DNA of 64,000 nucleotides from CAVQDV01 sp963711375 (GTDB lineage: Bacteria; Pseudomonadota; Gammaproteobacteria; Coxiellales; Coxiellaceae), in assembly GCA_963711375.1 (NCBI GenBank), contig CAVQDV010000005.1:682001-746000 (forward strand), given 5' to 3'. A model generated the notes under the pieces. The model ran no database searches and had not been told where the DNA came from. It saw nothing but the letters and a program-made list of their open reading frames with translations. This document shows, one piece after another, positions 34,101 to 41,064 of the stretch (within the stretch, counting starts at the first letter, position 1; every line of letters starts with the position of its first letter). The translations under genes were made by a program, and so were the position numbers.

Positions 34101-36485
34101 ATTAAAATAAGAGCTTAAGTCTACTGGATTAATCCTTTCTTTTGGGTCTTTTAATAACAGTAGTTTAGCTACTTCTGTCATTACCGTCTTAAAAATGTAA
34201 ATAGGAGTTTCTGAAATATTTTGATGTTCTCTGGGCACGTCCTTAACGGAAAGAGGGCTATTAAAATAAGTGATAAAATCTTTGTGAAATTTCGTAAAGG
34301 ACTCATTATTCGAATCATTTACACGTTGCAATAATTCTTGCATTGCCATTTTAATGAACAAGCCCCAATAGCTATATTCTTGATTTTCGTGACCAGAAAA
34401 TAAACTTAGAGCTTCGGTAATTAATTTCTGCAAATGAGCATCAGAAACCCCTAAATAGGCCATTACAATAGCTGAATTTTTATAATTTTGCATTTCACAA
34501 GCAAAATGCGAAAAATCAGCCATGATAGATGGAGCTGGCGCTCCCAGTTCAACTCGAGCTTGCATTTTTATGGCAAGCAAGAAAACTTTCATTCTGTGTA
34601 AAATAAGCTGCGCTTCTGGAAGTAAATTTTTTTCGAAAATCATACTCGCTTCCGTCTCATCTACTAATTTAAACCAGTTTTCAGAGTCTTTGAATTTATT
34701 TAATTGCAACAAGCAAAAATTTGAAAATATCTGAATGCAAATTAAAGCATTAATTTCTAACTTTCTGAGCAATAAAACATGTTTTTCTTCTTCGATACCG
34801 TAAAATCCTTGCCTTAAGGTCACCAATTTGTTTTCATAAGTGTCGCTTAGAAATTTGATCTCTTCGGTGGTTTTTGCAAACTTTAATTCTTTCAGTTCGC
34901 AATTAACGGCTGACTGTGCCAACAAATTACTCCACTCAAGCCAGGTTTCTTCGAGCGAGACTTCGAATTTCTTAAGGGCCTCCAAAATCAGCGCCTGAAA
35001 ATCCCCACCCCAGCGAGCATAGCTTATTTTAATGATGTGAAAAAAGTTCATAACAAACTTAATATTTTTCCAATCAGGCATGCTGTTCACGATTTTTTTT
35101 AAATACGTTTTAATGGCCTCTTTTCGTTTGGCTTCATTTTCAAAAATGGCAAAAAAGTCTTTGTCAACTTCTGGGGAGTTCTCTAGCAGAATGTTATTCG
35201 CCTTCTGTATTAAGAAATCCTTATTTTTGGATTTTTCAGCTAAATAATACAAACATATTTTTGTTAATTCTTTATCACTGAAGTTAGCTATTTTTTTTTG
35301 AAGTTCTTGAGACGACCCGGCATCCGTTGATAAGCAAAAATGTTTCAATACATCAATAAGATCATCATGATCTCCATATTTTTCGAAAAGCTCAGTTTTT
35401 ATAGGTAGTTTCTCCATCCCCAAACAACCAAGATCTCTTATACCTGAAAAATAACAATACAATAAAACACCCGGTAAGTTTTGTCTAAAAATTCGACGAA
35501 TATCGCGCCATAAATCTGAGAGTTCTTGAATGGGAAATAAGGTTTCATCAGGTAAAATTGTATCGTTTACAAAATATTCTATTTGTAATTTTATTAGCAT
35601 AAATTTTTTGAGGATCAGCAAATCGTTCTGCAAGCTAGCCTTAATACTTTTCTGAGCCTCAGGAAGTAATTTCCCGGATTCCCTTAAAAATCTTACTAAG
35701 AAACTTAAAAAGTGAAAATTTTTGAGGTGGTCCGGAAGTTTTGGAAGAAAATAAATATTGAATTGGCGAAATTGAAAAAGACCCATGAATATTTCTATAA
35801 ATTGCTTATCCGCTTCGGAAAATTCATTTCGGCTCATGATATAATTGAGAGTGGATAGTACATTTTTAATCACCCAATTGCCCCAATTGGTGGCGGGCTC
35901 TACATTACATAATTTATTAAAAAATAGATCCAGTGCTTCTACTGTATAAGGGTTTAAATCTCCCCCCTTTTTTTGTGATATTTTTAGCGCGGAATTTCGA
36001 TAAGACTGCATTTCGCCTAAAAAATGGAAAATGGCATCCAGTTGGCGGGTGGGATCAAGTTTCTTCGAGAGAGTGAGCAAGGTGGTTTTCATCGAGAGCA
36101 TCAGCACCCTTTGCCTGTGATAGACCAATTGCTCCAGATCTGGTAAGGACGGATCGTAGCGCAATAAATAGCAAAGATTATTCACTTCTTCAATCCAACT
36201 CTCTAAATGGGTCGGGTCTTCTGAATTTTGCAAATTTATTATACAAAAACGAGTAAACACCATTAAACAGGAGTAGACATGGAGCTCTAAGTGAATAAGC
36301 CGAAGGATTTTGGTATCCTTTGTTTTCAGGTTCTTTTTCAGATCGAGCTCTTTTTTCTTCGCTTCATATGCTTCTTTATAGCCTCGCTCGAGCTCAATGG
36401 CCTCTGCCGCTTGGCTGGCATACAGGAGTTTTTTAAACTCTTCATCACACTGAATTACAATGCTTTTTTTTGGTATTTGTCTCAT
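25113..36485 (-). CDS. giant repeat protein with C-terminal nucleotidyltransferase (poly(A)-polymerase/CCA head-like) domain
   Basis: 3790 residues with no signal peptide. Seven copies of an all-helical module are visible, centred on (K/R)VFLL(A/S)(I/M)K ... HF-(C/G)EMQ-Y-N near residues 156, 662, 1119, 1381, 1877, 2380 and 2884. They are of two kinds: A (1, 3, 5) and B (2, 4, 6, 7). Modules 1-2 match modules 5-6 over their full length, so a unit of ~1720 residues was duplicated. Lys/Ser/Asn-rich linkers lie near 1700, 2675 and 3190. At ~3455-3620 the chain reads TGGAVRAAFLG, then RDYDLRCNA and RADVVINTFFYI, then a DSQGADNAL stretch and NRVLVFLRILKILA. This follows the class II tRNA-CCA/poly(A) polymerase head, with the metal-binding DxD kept as DYD. 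A PmrA box precedes it. A secreted effector is likely; the target is unknown. Confidence 0.88.
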   Translation of the reverse strand: MRQIPKKSIVIQCDEEFKKLLYASQAAEAIELERGYKEAYEAKKKELDLKKNLKTKDTKILRLIHLELHVYSCLMVFTRFCIINLQNSEDPTHLESWIEEVNNLCYLLRYDPSLPDLEQLVYHRQRVLMLSMKTTLLTLSKKLDPTRQLDAIFHFLGEMQSYRNSALKISQKKGGDLNPYTVEALDLFFNKLCNVEPATNWGNWVIKNVLSTLNYIMSRNEFSEADKQFIEIFMGLFQFRQFNIYFLPKLPDHLKNFHFLSFLVRFLRESGKLLPEAQKSIKASLQNDLLILKKFMLIKLQIEYFVNDTILPDETLFPIQELSDLWRDIRRIFRQNLPGVLLYCYFSGIRDLGCLGMEKLPIKTELFEKYGDHDDLIDVLKHFCLSTDAGSSQELQKKIANFSDKELTKICLYYLAEKSKNKDFLIQKANNILLENSPEVDKDFFAIFENEAKRKEAIKTYLKKIVNSMPDWKNIKFVMNFFHIIKISYARWGGDFQALILEALKKFEVSLEETWLEWSNLLAQSAVNCELKELKFAKTTEEIKFLSDTYENKLVTLRQGFYGIEEEKHVLLLRKLEINALICIQIFSNFCLLQLNKFKDSENWFKLVDETEASMIFEKNLLPEAQLILHRMKVFLLAIKMQARVELGAPAPSIMADFSHFACEMQNYKNSAIVMAYLGVSDAHLQKLITEALSLFSGHENQEYSYWGLFIKMAMQELLQRVNDSNNESFTKFHKDFITYFNSPLSVKDVPREHQNISETPIYIFKTVMTEVAKLLLLKDPKERINPVDLSSYFNYLSFLELHMLGIYCQQKFVNGETNFREFVVFLHQYLQENSHRMRLYNHFIPSSSFRFPLVPSIIDIDQFLEIKSSPDNGEKQNSIIVLHELLKAREDLQAVKVYLEKAKVENIVFNSKTPFSELAKFLLYCEKAIRDGDSELKMLSEFCLKAQASNLVPEMPPDYFPEVQSILISWGSELKKIQNECNFDAIVDLRVVYKNEKEKLEHDISLLVKNQAIKKNIELADTKKLEAVTYHCLMVYCTYSDLKNIKAPKRKSIHLWLLELNNLCLHFGDVEKSSLLEHLCYQKLKVFLLSVKAVSLMLTSEESSSSILESIYHFIFEMQSYLKLSIKMLREENFTFNSNTRESILLFLNSENNDLSLPFWCQSILTALSAIINYVRDRQDVSTKDLVLIERTIQSFKFTEFQTPTTPLLPDDILNFEKRLLAGAEQISLSNSGTIAYAVLKEWQLTQSALLSQAGPVCEFKALEEAKSEEEVLKLAKEFDEKISVQKMEARALSCILAYAQYRLLVLKANLEAKDSDAWFENTEKMASLFQPEAEHSPAEQLLLRKMIVFLLALKAHARTLTGASPAIIVNDFLHFSCEMQNYHNAAEQFERSWKSGQYVSAYLTGFIFDGSKLFKSVFTGKGRNHWCIYTCNAIKATIQYVTEIHKNDNTVFGANYEFIKFLYTNLISSVSFDKKIKMPDAESDFTTEIVNLITKILLGANAEKSPELINGELTLAHLLFIKFKVTGLYCSENDDLKKLKFKKSLLKIQRCLEKFLPWLKLLSYFLPPKLNHFIFMKSAIDIDKIISGDPTTEVKEKKNFEHFLKKHFENSKDVEALKISLKEARAYIRISDPQKDFLVWGPFLLDCFSAQKTKNDDLLKLVYRALKGESAEEAYKELMESSSENPKIMEQTRNNSSSKKKTSKPSTGRAHKTRNKQMRMKPSPLDIFEQQLKVVSSLTSQEEANDIEKCYRNIMLTSKPLQEDQQKSMEKEKNADFLQNQKVEIMIYESLCIFSRFRFLNLANPIDDIHLSEWIVEVDEVYRGWQEKAVVDDSQALLYFRLKVFLLSMKMLALTLSDQIVTPRILDAIFHFLCEMGAYRNVALRLSQKEGKNKNPDCEEVRFLFSNEVKKIPPSSLWGYWVLKNTDAILVYMLGSKEFPKEEQDIIKIAINGFRSTGNKMVIPSEFNQAIKNFPYLSYPKLFLSDIIKSLMSYPKKIESALSIERYTIAKLMFFMLWLEYGVGENVNPLKSGFWDDYHANLYCELRRVFQYILPSVYLREFILKGKDLGSLSFEKPPIFFDIIEDLSDEELLVNIMRRLCLSARISPTSELIKQIDTLVSPQLKKIVLFLLAEQSTDNINYIEKALNASSKDQKVTFNFFLEIYKDSSDLLGIINAYLKSLVSDMPYWRDLAHLLSFFYIIKKGVMTENKELRKHIKKHVARFEKDMDDAWLCLSSLLDQPTSGVGELKRLRLAADSAMVLNVSEDYGKRLCVLEEERKSAKEKNLKKFKDLEYKALSCIKLYSEFRLIKFKAYQKPEEWFKALNELESSFILEKDISSEEKMILQRLKVFLLAIKTLAGMICRHSKSKIISYFMHCVCEMLNSKNLNTLILRNVSIGGNRHDDLMSLILEGFTLFTSYDSDECRSYWSIISLSFIKPVIEYGKKEGLSKDELNFLGKFSVVFFVKDQFSELNNYVNEFAQIGVRVRGEIISALLSSQLEKKSAYETEWFRISRLLFFRLIQLPLCNGKMDQTQRNELLRIHHCIENTLPWLLLSDHFSPSHLGHIVQMQSLLDPHSSLGLSTSAADLAINDPAKFLKQLSDTQLSQKNIKDYLTNINPEKILFEPEPKFSELARLLIILKKAKEMKVQELTVMVKACLQKKAQSDKSKLKEFKDIKSNSKKNNPVNNGNQSKKQTQKSIVLSSIKTNFKNIPLRSIGESLLSKSSLLEQVDKNGMLMSIAKAETLQEIDAVAKNFPSELKKLHEGYFGKEKSKLSLLSELEYYALNCINFYSILASISLINSEFVVIESESCSTKSDLKVLDDLQKLDSKLQPKSATSFEECLLLHKMKVFLQAIKVNLQIQNGASRTLVLADAFLLACKMQNYLNVAEEIVRELSSEAISKYLQSLIVEATNMISDTKKNIFKNAWSTSIMNLVSHAMEYSEKIGNQDYFKEWELFNNIFYNVDFILAIDSNHAANTLNFQIKMRDNICTLLLSPEKRIDENWEKECLNFSQKLLGLFKMLGLFAKQKDNKTKIAFLSSYQHVAECFPFLVLYNHLFPSQLFSFISFFSDLDMDKILQFSPKTEEDLAKRIPFAFLNALPLLGQKELLKFFENPINANTIAQSEKFSELAPVFINCQAALKSNNQDLLEMVERCLNPKSLSIDEVIKNLEEMGLGSGKIKPNLTKNSDKKKKSKASNNNSKSSKNFEIKNIIPEKKPIESLEKIVPSSSDNSKMEIIVSNIKKQDNLSKEGPKSEENINTIITELGDIVNSKQMKKIEESIEISLPQIEVVETLNLSIQQLETQSTKGMKLKKIAPDVKRANSLKNLETENVENGPRVIVEKLIGFERPGVQKRGKIFIDTIPHPLEVIIEKTEPLKSELPLPISPIQDPELNEKNSRESMLMKSFLDSAKLDKRHVTEVERYILQHQLTHKVLEALNAEVSVENHCEGLTFMTGGAVRAAFLGRKFPEDDKKTIRDYDLRCNAHLPKIDQKLQALRAQNIEFNGCEIEWRSRGKLHELLVVKFKNHPEIEICSMLDKDERIDEKSAMDRVWMWQKRADVVINTFFYIECGGKGYLFDSQGADNALKSKPFLLGLTKFEHPPENRVLVFLRILKILASDEDIKASAELRVWMKTNVSCFKEEKAFVPSFSAFVKLIYSGFLFKILKSMKQLEILNLLNIVCPPVTLLTKKEKGFKRFLALASYIDHKESENFRLREASDYWNVLIEALKWFLFPVEKNINSKELDSQVDSIRQKKAGEMTWAIFWKPINKPPEKQSERNLPNFKK

Positions 36486-36522
36486 GGCTCTTACTTAGAA
36501 TCCCTTTAACTTTCTTTCGGGT

Positions 36523-36555
36523 AGTATAAGGGCTAAATGTTAAGAAAATATTAAG
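36523..36555 (-). promoter_or_regulatory. PmrA box and -10 element of the giant gene
   Basis: On the minus strand CTTAATATT (36547-36555), TT, CTTAACATT (36536-36544), seven bases, TATACT (36523-36528). The direct repeat differs from the published PmrA consensus (two CTTAATATT-like 9-mers two bases apart) at one core position. The -10 is placed as in OmpR/PhoB-class activated promoters. The start codon is 38 bases beyond the -10. Confidence 0.75.
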
Positions 36556-36644
36556 ATTCTGCCGAAAAATACAAAATTTTTTGGTCTAGATTGTATGAGA
36601 GGCTGCCCCCTGGTAGCATGTGGATCCAGGATATGAGGTGAATT

Positions 36645-37664
36645 TTGAGATCGACAGCTGAAAGAATTATTTTTAAACTCATTTTCCCCAATACACGCCA
36701 TGAGTTTTCAAGTCTAGATAAATTGCGCTCGCACTTAATACAGAGCAGAATTAATGATGACTATCCACCGATTATTGAAATTTATGAATGCTTTAATAAT
36801 GAATGGCGAAAAACTTCTCTCATTGCCAATTTGAAAATGATTCTACATTTTGATGAGGCTATTCATAATGCCCTTCCTCCACCTCCCATTCCAAACTTTG
36901 CTCGTCAACAAAAAACCAAGATTTTAAAATGCCGCTTGTTTGAGGCTCAAAAATTAGAAACTGGCGACAAAATTATTTCCGATAATAAAAAAGAGTTTAA
37001 AATCATTGATACTCAATGTACCGATTTTTTAAGCCAGCCTTTAGTCTCTTTGGGAGAACAAATTTTTAACAGTAATTGTCGAGAAGGTATTATTCTGGAT
37101 TCCAGTTCAGAAACGTTAAATGCTTGCTATATGGCAGTGAATTTAGCTTGCATTAGACAGAAACTCAATAATCTTCAAACTCTCCAAATTTTACTTCCTT
37201 TTCTAAGGGGCCTGTTTAAATCTTCTGAGACTTCAAAAATTAATATCGCCGTTGAATCCTGTTATATTGATTCCATAACCCCTAAAAGTGGAGGAACTCC
37301 TTGCAAGTTAGTTCCACTTCAAGCCTTTATTGCTGCAGAAGCTGGAGTGTGTCGACACCACGCTTTATTAGCCTGCTATATTATCCATCGCCTAATCCAA
37401 GATAATTTACTCAACGCTAAAGAAGTGCACCATGTTAGGGGCCATCTGGATACTGGCCATAGCTGGGTAATGATTAAAGACCGGGAAGGTCAGTGGATTC
37501 ACTTCGATTCTCAATTGGACTGCATCATAAAAATTGACAGCGAGACAATAGAGTTTCTCCGAGGAAAATACTCAAGGGCTGCCATTGATGCCGTCATGGA
37601 GAAATTAAATCAAGACCAGGAAAACGATATGTCCAAAACCCAAAGTATGGAGTTCAATTTTTAA
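36645..37664 (+). CDS. transglutaminase-like papain-fold protein, effector candidate
   Basis: 339 residues starting at TTG 36645: GAGGTG lies six bases upstream, and an in-frame ATG further up is cut off by a stop, so no ATG start exists near the N-terminus. Near residues 233-285 the order AGVCRHHALLACYII ... HVRGHLDTGHSWVMI ... WIHFDSQLD gives the Cys, His and Asp of the transglutaminase-like triad, the same order as in bacterial transglutaminase-like proteases. The N-terminal ~220 residues are unrecognised. It is divergent from the giant gene across 159 bases that contain that gene's PmrA box. No signal peptide. A cysteine protease, deamidase or acyl-transferase acting in a host cell is a reasonable inference. 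Confidence 0.8.
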   Translation: MRSTAERIIFKLIFPNTRHEFSSLDKLRSHLIQSRINDDYPPIIEIYECFNNEWRKTSLIANLKMILHFDEAIHNALPPPPIPNFARQQKTKILKCRLFEAQKLETGDKIISDNKKEFKIIDTQCTDFLSQPLVSLGEQIFNSNCREGIILDSSSETLNACYMAVNLACIRQKLNNLQTLQILLPFLRGLFKSSETSKINIAVESCYIDSITPKSGGTPCKLVPLQAFIAAEAGVCRHHALLACYIIHRLIQDNLLNAKEVHHVRGHLDTGHSWVMIKDREGQWIHFDSQLDCIIKIDSETIEFLRGKYSRAAIDAVMEKLNQDQENDMSKTQSMEFNF

Positions 37665-37674
37665 AATACTCAGC

Positions 37675-37697
37675 AATTCCCGCAAAAGCGGGAACTC
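37675..37697. terminator. dispersed palindrome between convergent genes
   Basis: AATTCCCGC-AAAA-GCGGGAACT. It lies between the stop codons of the transglutaminase-like gene and the convergent CoA-transferase gene, which are 39 bases apart. Same family as 12880 and 45914. It probably serves as a two-way terminator. Confidence 0.6.
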
Positions 37698-37703
37698 CTG
37701 AAT

Positions 37704-39863
37704 TTACGCGCTTAAAGAATTCAGATAAAGAGCATATCTCAACAATTTTTTGTAGAAATAGTCTCTCCAATTTTTGGGCGATTTTACTTTCATGCGTTCT
37801 AAGCAAGCTTCAAATCCCGCATTATCGCAATTAAATAAAAATGCGCTCAAGCTTATCCCCAGCAACTTCAGTTTTGAACAATTTTTCAAAAATAATAAAG
37901 CTTGTGCCAGTTTTTGCTCTTCTTTTGTAAAATCACTTCCAAATGGATAAGGCTGACAATATCCTCGCTTTTGTATGGGCTGAATTAATTTTTGGTTTTC
38001 TTCAGGATAATTATGTCGGAAAATTTTGGGAATTTGGTAAGCGCTTTCTAATTTTCCGGCTTTTTTCGCCTTTTTCATTAAATCGATCTGGAAGCGTGAA
38101 TCAGTAATATTTAGCATATTTTTAATGACTTCTGAGTCAGTTTTGCTGCGACAGTCGGCAATTCCATACTCGGTCACCACAATATCACGTAGAAATCGAG
38201 GTAGCGTAGAATTCCCGTAATCCCACACGATATTGCTCTCTACCCCATTTTTAGTTTGTCGCGTACTACGACAAGTTATGATAGATCGAGCATCCGATAA
38301 TTCTCCGGACATATTTACAAAATCATGCTGACCACCGACACCGCTCAACTCATGATAATTTTCAAGCCCATCCGAAACGACACCTCCTAATAGAGTCAGC
38401 ATTATTGAGGAATTGACAAAACGGGCTTTTTTTCGTTGCAGCTTTAATAATTCTGGGGACCACGAGAGCCCATTCGTCCGTGCAATAGAAGTCATTTCGA
38501 CAAGCCGCAATTCCTCCTCTGACATATTGAACAATGTGTCGTAAAGATCAACGCTACCCAGGAAAAAACCCGCATGCATTATTTTTCCCGTTTTTAATGT
38601 ATCCCCTAAGCAATTGTCGAGAATACTGAACTTATAGGCAGCATTCGTCAAATCCGCCAGAATCGATTCGCCAGAAGCTAAAATTAAAGCGTTTTCATGA
38701 AAGCGAATATCCTGCTTGAAAATTCCAAATTTCTGTAAAAAATTTAGATCGGAGATGGATAACTGAGGCTTAATTATTTCATTCAGTATTAAAACATCGA
38801 TCATTTTTGGATTTATTTTCTCGCTGATTTCTTCTTGATTGAGTAAAGTCTGCAAACCCACATGATCATAAACTTTCTTTTTTAGAATACCATTTTTATA
38901 GAGCTCTACATATTCATCACTTAACATTTCGGTAGAAGCATATAAGCCTTTATTGAAAATAGTAAGGGAATCGAGTTTCGGCATTAAAGAAGAAAATTTT
39001 TCTGAAATTTCTAGAGTATTTAATACTTCTTGGTAAACATCATTTTCCCTATGGCGAAAAATTAGGGCATTCGCTAAGGCATTGCTTAACTTTCCAATGC
39101 CGATTTGCAAACAGCCATCATCATCGATCAATACGCTCGAGTACAAACCAATTAAATGATCTTCGATGGAAAGTTCTTCACGGGGAACAGCAAATAAAGC
39201 CCGATGCTCTTGGGTATCCACAATATTCGAAAACGCGCTATCCTCCACCTCTGCCACTTCACCATACATAAAGGGGAGCTTGGAATTGACTTCAGCGGTA
39301 ATCGCGATTTTATTTCCTTCATTCTCCGATTCTCTGAGCAATTGGACGACGTCGTGAAATAAATCGGAATTACAGCTTAAACTGTAACGGCCAGGGTGCT
39401 TGTCTTTGACGGAAACAGCCTGCACAAAAACGTTAAGACCTAAGCTCATGGCATCACGAGCCGCCGTGGTATATCGGCTGCTAATATAATTCTGCTGCAC
39501 ATAGGCATTATTTAAAAATTTTCCCGGCATCAAAAAAAATTCGATGACTTTAATATTATTCGGTAATTGCTGCAGCTCTCGAGCTTTTTCATATAAGGGA
39601 TCTTCATAATCCTTCAATAGGCGGTCTAATATGGGCTCGATTAATCTTTTTTCTAATTCATTTTTGTACAGTGGTCGCGCGAGGGTTAACCCTGTCATAA
39701 TCGTTAAATTAATTGTGGGATCCTCACTCGCCATTCGAAAAAAGGCATTCAATAAACCAATGGGTTTTCCCAAACCAAGAGGCACTGCCATCACAATTTT
39801 TTTCCCAACGTGAGCCAGTATTTCTTTTGCGGTGCTTTCATAGTCATTAAAATGCTGGGTCAT
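37704..39863 (-). CDS. acetyl-CoA hydrolase/transferase family protein, long form
   Basis: 719 residues, the ~700-residue form of the family. The C-terminal half carries GVGGQHDFVNMSGELSDARSI and VVTEYGIADCRSKTDSEV, which are family landmarks. The N-terminal half has VPLGLGKPIGLLNAF and a patch typical of these longer proteins. The family cleaves acetyl-CoA or moves CoA between short acyl groups; the real substrate cannot be told. Its start overlaps the ubiH stop (ATGA), so the two genes are cotranscribed, although no metabolic link to ubiquinone is evident. Confidence 0.87.
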   Translation of the reverse strand: MTQHFNDYESTAKEILAHVGKKIVMAVPLGLGKPIGLLNAFFRMASEDPTINLTIMTGLTLARPLYKNELEKRLIEPILDRLLKDYEDPLYEKARELQQLPNNIKVIEFFLMPGKFLNNAYVQQNYISSRYTTAARDAMSLGLNVFVQAVSVKDKHPGRYSLSCNSDLFHDVVQLLRESENEGNKIAITAEVNSKLPFMYGEVAEVEDSAFSNIVDTQEHRALFAVPREELSIEDHLIGLYSSVLIDDDGCLQIGIGKLSNALANALIFRHRENDVYQEVLNTLEISEKFSSLMPKLDSLTIFNKGLYASTEMLSDEYVELYKNGILKKKVYDHVGLQTLLNQEEISEKINPKMIDVLILNEIIKPQLSISDLNFLQKFGIFKQDIRFHENALILASGESILADLTNAAYKFSILDNCLGDTLKTGKIMHAGFFLGSVDLYDTLFNMSEEELRLVEMTSIARTNGLSWSPELLKLQRKKARFVNSSIMLTLLGGVVSDGLENYHELSGVGGQHDFVNMSGELSDARSIITCRSTRQTKNGVESNIVWDYGNSTLPRFLRDIVVTEYGIADCRSKTDSEVIKNMLNITDSRFQIDLMKKAKKAGKLESAYQIPKIFRHNYPEENQKLIQPIQKRGYCQPYPFGSDFTKEEQKLAQALLFLKNCSKLKLLGISLSAFLFNCDNAGFEACLERMKVKSPKNWRDYFYKKLLRYALYLNSLSA

Positions 39864-41044
39864 GGCTTTCCTCGAATAAGTCGCGGGACTTTGCCTGAAA
39901 GGCCCATGAGTTGCTGAGCTAAACGATTTTTTACTGGGCTTAGTAAGTCTGTACTTAACATCCCTAGGCTGCGAAGACTACCAATGAAAGGCAGCTCAAA
40001 AAGAGTTGAAATATGGTTTGTTAAATCGATGACTCGGTTTTGATTCGGCGAAACCGCATTTTCAAAATCTTTTAGTACTTGGTCAGAAAGTTCGGCACCC
40101 TTCATTTTACACTCTGAAATTAAATCCACTAGTACTGCCACTTCCCACAAACTTAAATTAAATCCTTGGGCAGCAATTGGGTGAAACGTGTGGGCGGCAT
40201 TCCCTAAAATAGCGCCGCGCCCCTGCACCATTTCATTGGCAATAATTGTTTTTAGCGGAAATTGAAGCTCTACAGAAAAATCAGCAATCTCTATTCGATT
40301 ATTAAAACTTTTTTCAAAAATCGAGCGGCGACTTTCTTCGCTTAGTTTATTCGCATTCATTTCCGGTAATGTCCACACAAAGCGATAATGTTTTTTTGAT
40401 AAAAGGGGTAATAAGGCCATAGTGCCCATTTCGGTAAAACGTTCATAGGCGATACCGTGATGTTCATCTCGCGCTGCAATATGGCCCACAAGCGCCACAC
40501 AATCGCTCTTTTTTTCGGTGACTGGAATATTAAGTAATTTTCGCGTCTCAGACTGAGTGCCATCCGCGCCAATTAATATTTTTGTTTGAAGTAAAGCGTC
40601 AGAATTTTTGTAATAGTTTAGGTGAATATACTCCTTCATTTGCACAATGGACTGAAGTTTATCAAGCTCTATTAATTCAATATTATTAGCCTCTGAAACT
40701 TTAGTGAATAAAAACTCTTGCAACTTTGAAAAGGACACCACCTGCCCCAGCGCCTGCACCTTCATTTCTTCAGCAGAAAATTTCAGCCGACCAAATCGCC
40801 CTTGCTCGGAGACACGGACTTCTAAAATCGGTGAAGCACTATCCGCTAAATTTGGCCAAATGCCAAGCGCTTTTAAAATCTCAACGCTGGCATAAGAGAG
40901 AGACAGAGGACGATCTTGCCCAGGATTCGCTCGACTATTTTCAAGATGATTTTCGAACAAAGCAATATTATAGCCAAGGGGCGCCAAAGCCAGTGCAAGG
41001 CTTTTGCCTACGAGACCCGCGCCGATGATAGTAATGTCTTTCAT
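39860..41044 (-). CDS. ubiH: 2-octaprenyl-6-methoxyphenol hydroxylase
   Basis: 394 residues from the ATG at 41044 (MKDITIIGAGLVGKSLALAL); the frame is open further upstream but homology begins here. Its C-terminal FAD motif is AILGNAAHTFHPIAAQGFNL, and the GN in place of GD is characteristic of UbiH. The mid motif is ILIGADGTQSETRKLL. It hydroxylates the benzoquinol ring during aerobic ubiquinone synthesis. Divergent from the aminopeptidase P gene, with only 20 bases between the start codons, so promoters must overlap the coding regions. In E. coli pepP and ubiH are adjacent but in one direction. Confidence 0.92.
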   Translation of the reverse strand: MKDITIIGAGLVGKSLALALAPLGYNIALFENHLENSRANPGQDRPLSLSYASVEILKALGIWPNLADSASPILEVRVSEQGRFGRLKFSAEEMKVQALGQVVSFSKLQEFLFTKVSEANNIELIELDKLQSIVQMKEYIHLNYYKNSDALLQTKILIGADGTQSETRKLLNIPVTEKKSDCVALVGHIAARDEHHGIAYERFTEMGTMALLPLLSKKHYRFVWTLPEMNANKLSEESRRSIFEKSFNNRIEIADFSVELQFPLKTIIANEMVQGRGAILGNAAHTFHPIAAQGFNLSLWEVAVLVDLISECKMKGAELSDQVLKDFENAVSPNQNRVIDLTNHISTLFELPFIGSLRSLGMLSTDLLSPVKNRLAQQLMGLSGKVPRLIRGKP

Positions 41045-41064
41045 GGATGTGTTACCATTTTTGC

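Noticed and set aside
25113..36485. Polyketide or non-ribosomal peptide synthase as an explanation for the giant gene
   Set aside because: No ketosynthase, adenylation or carrier motifs; the chain is repeated helical modules.
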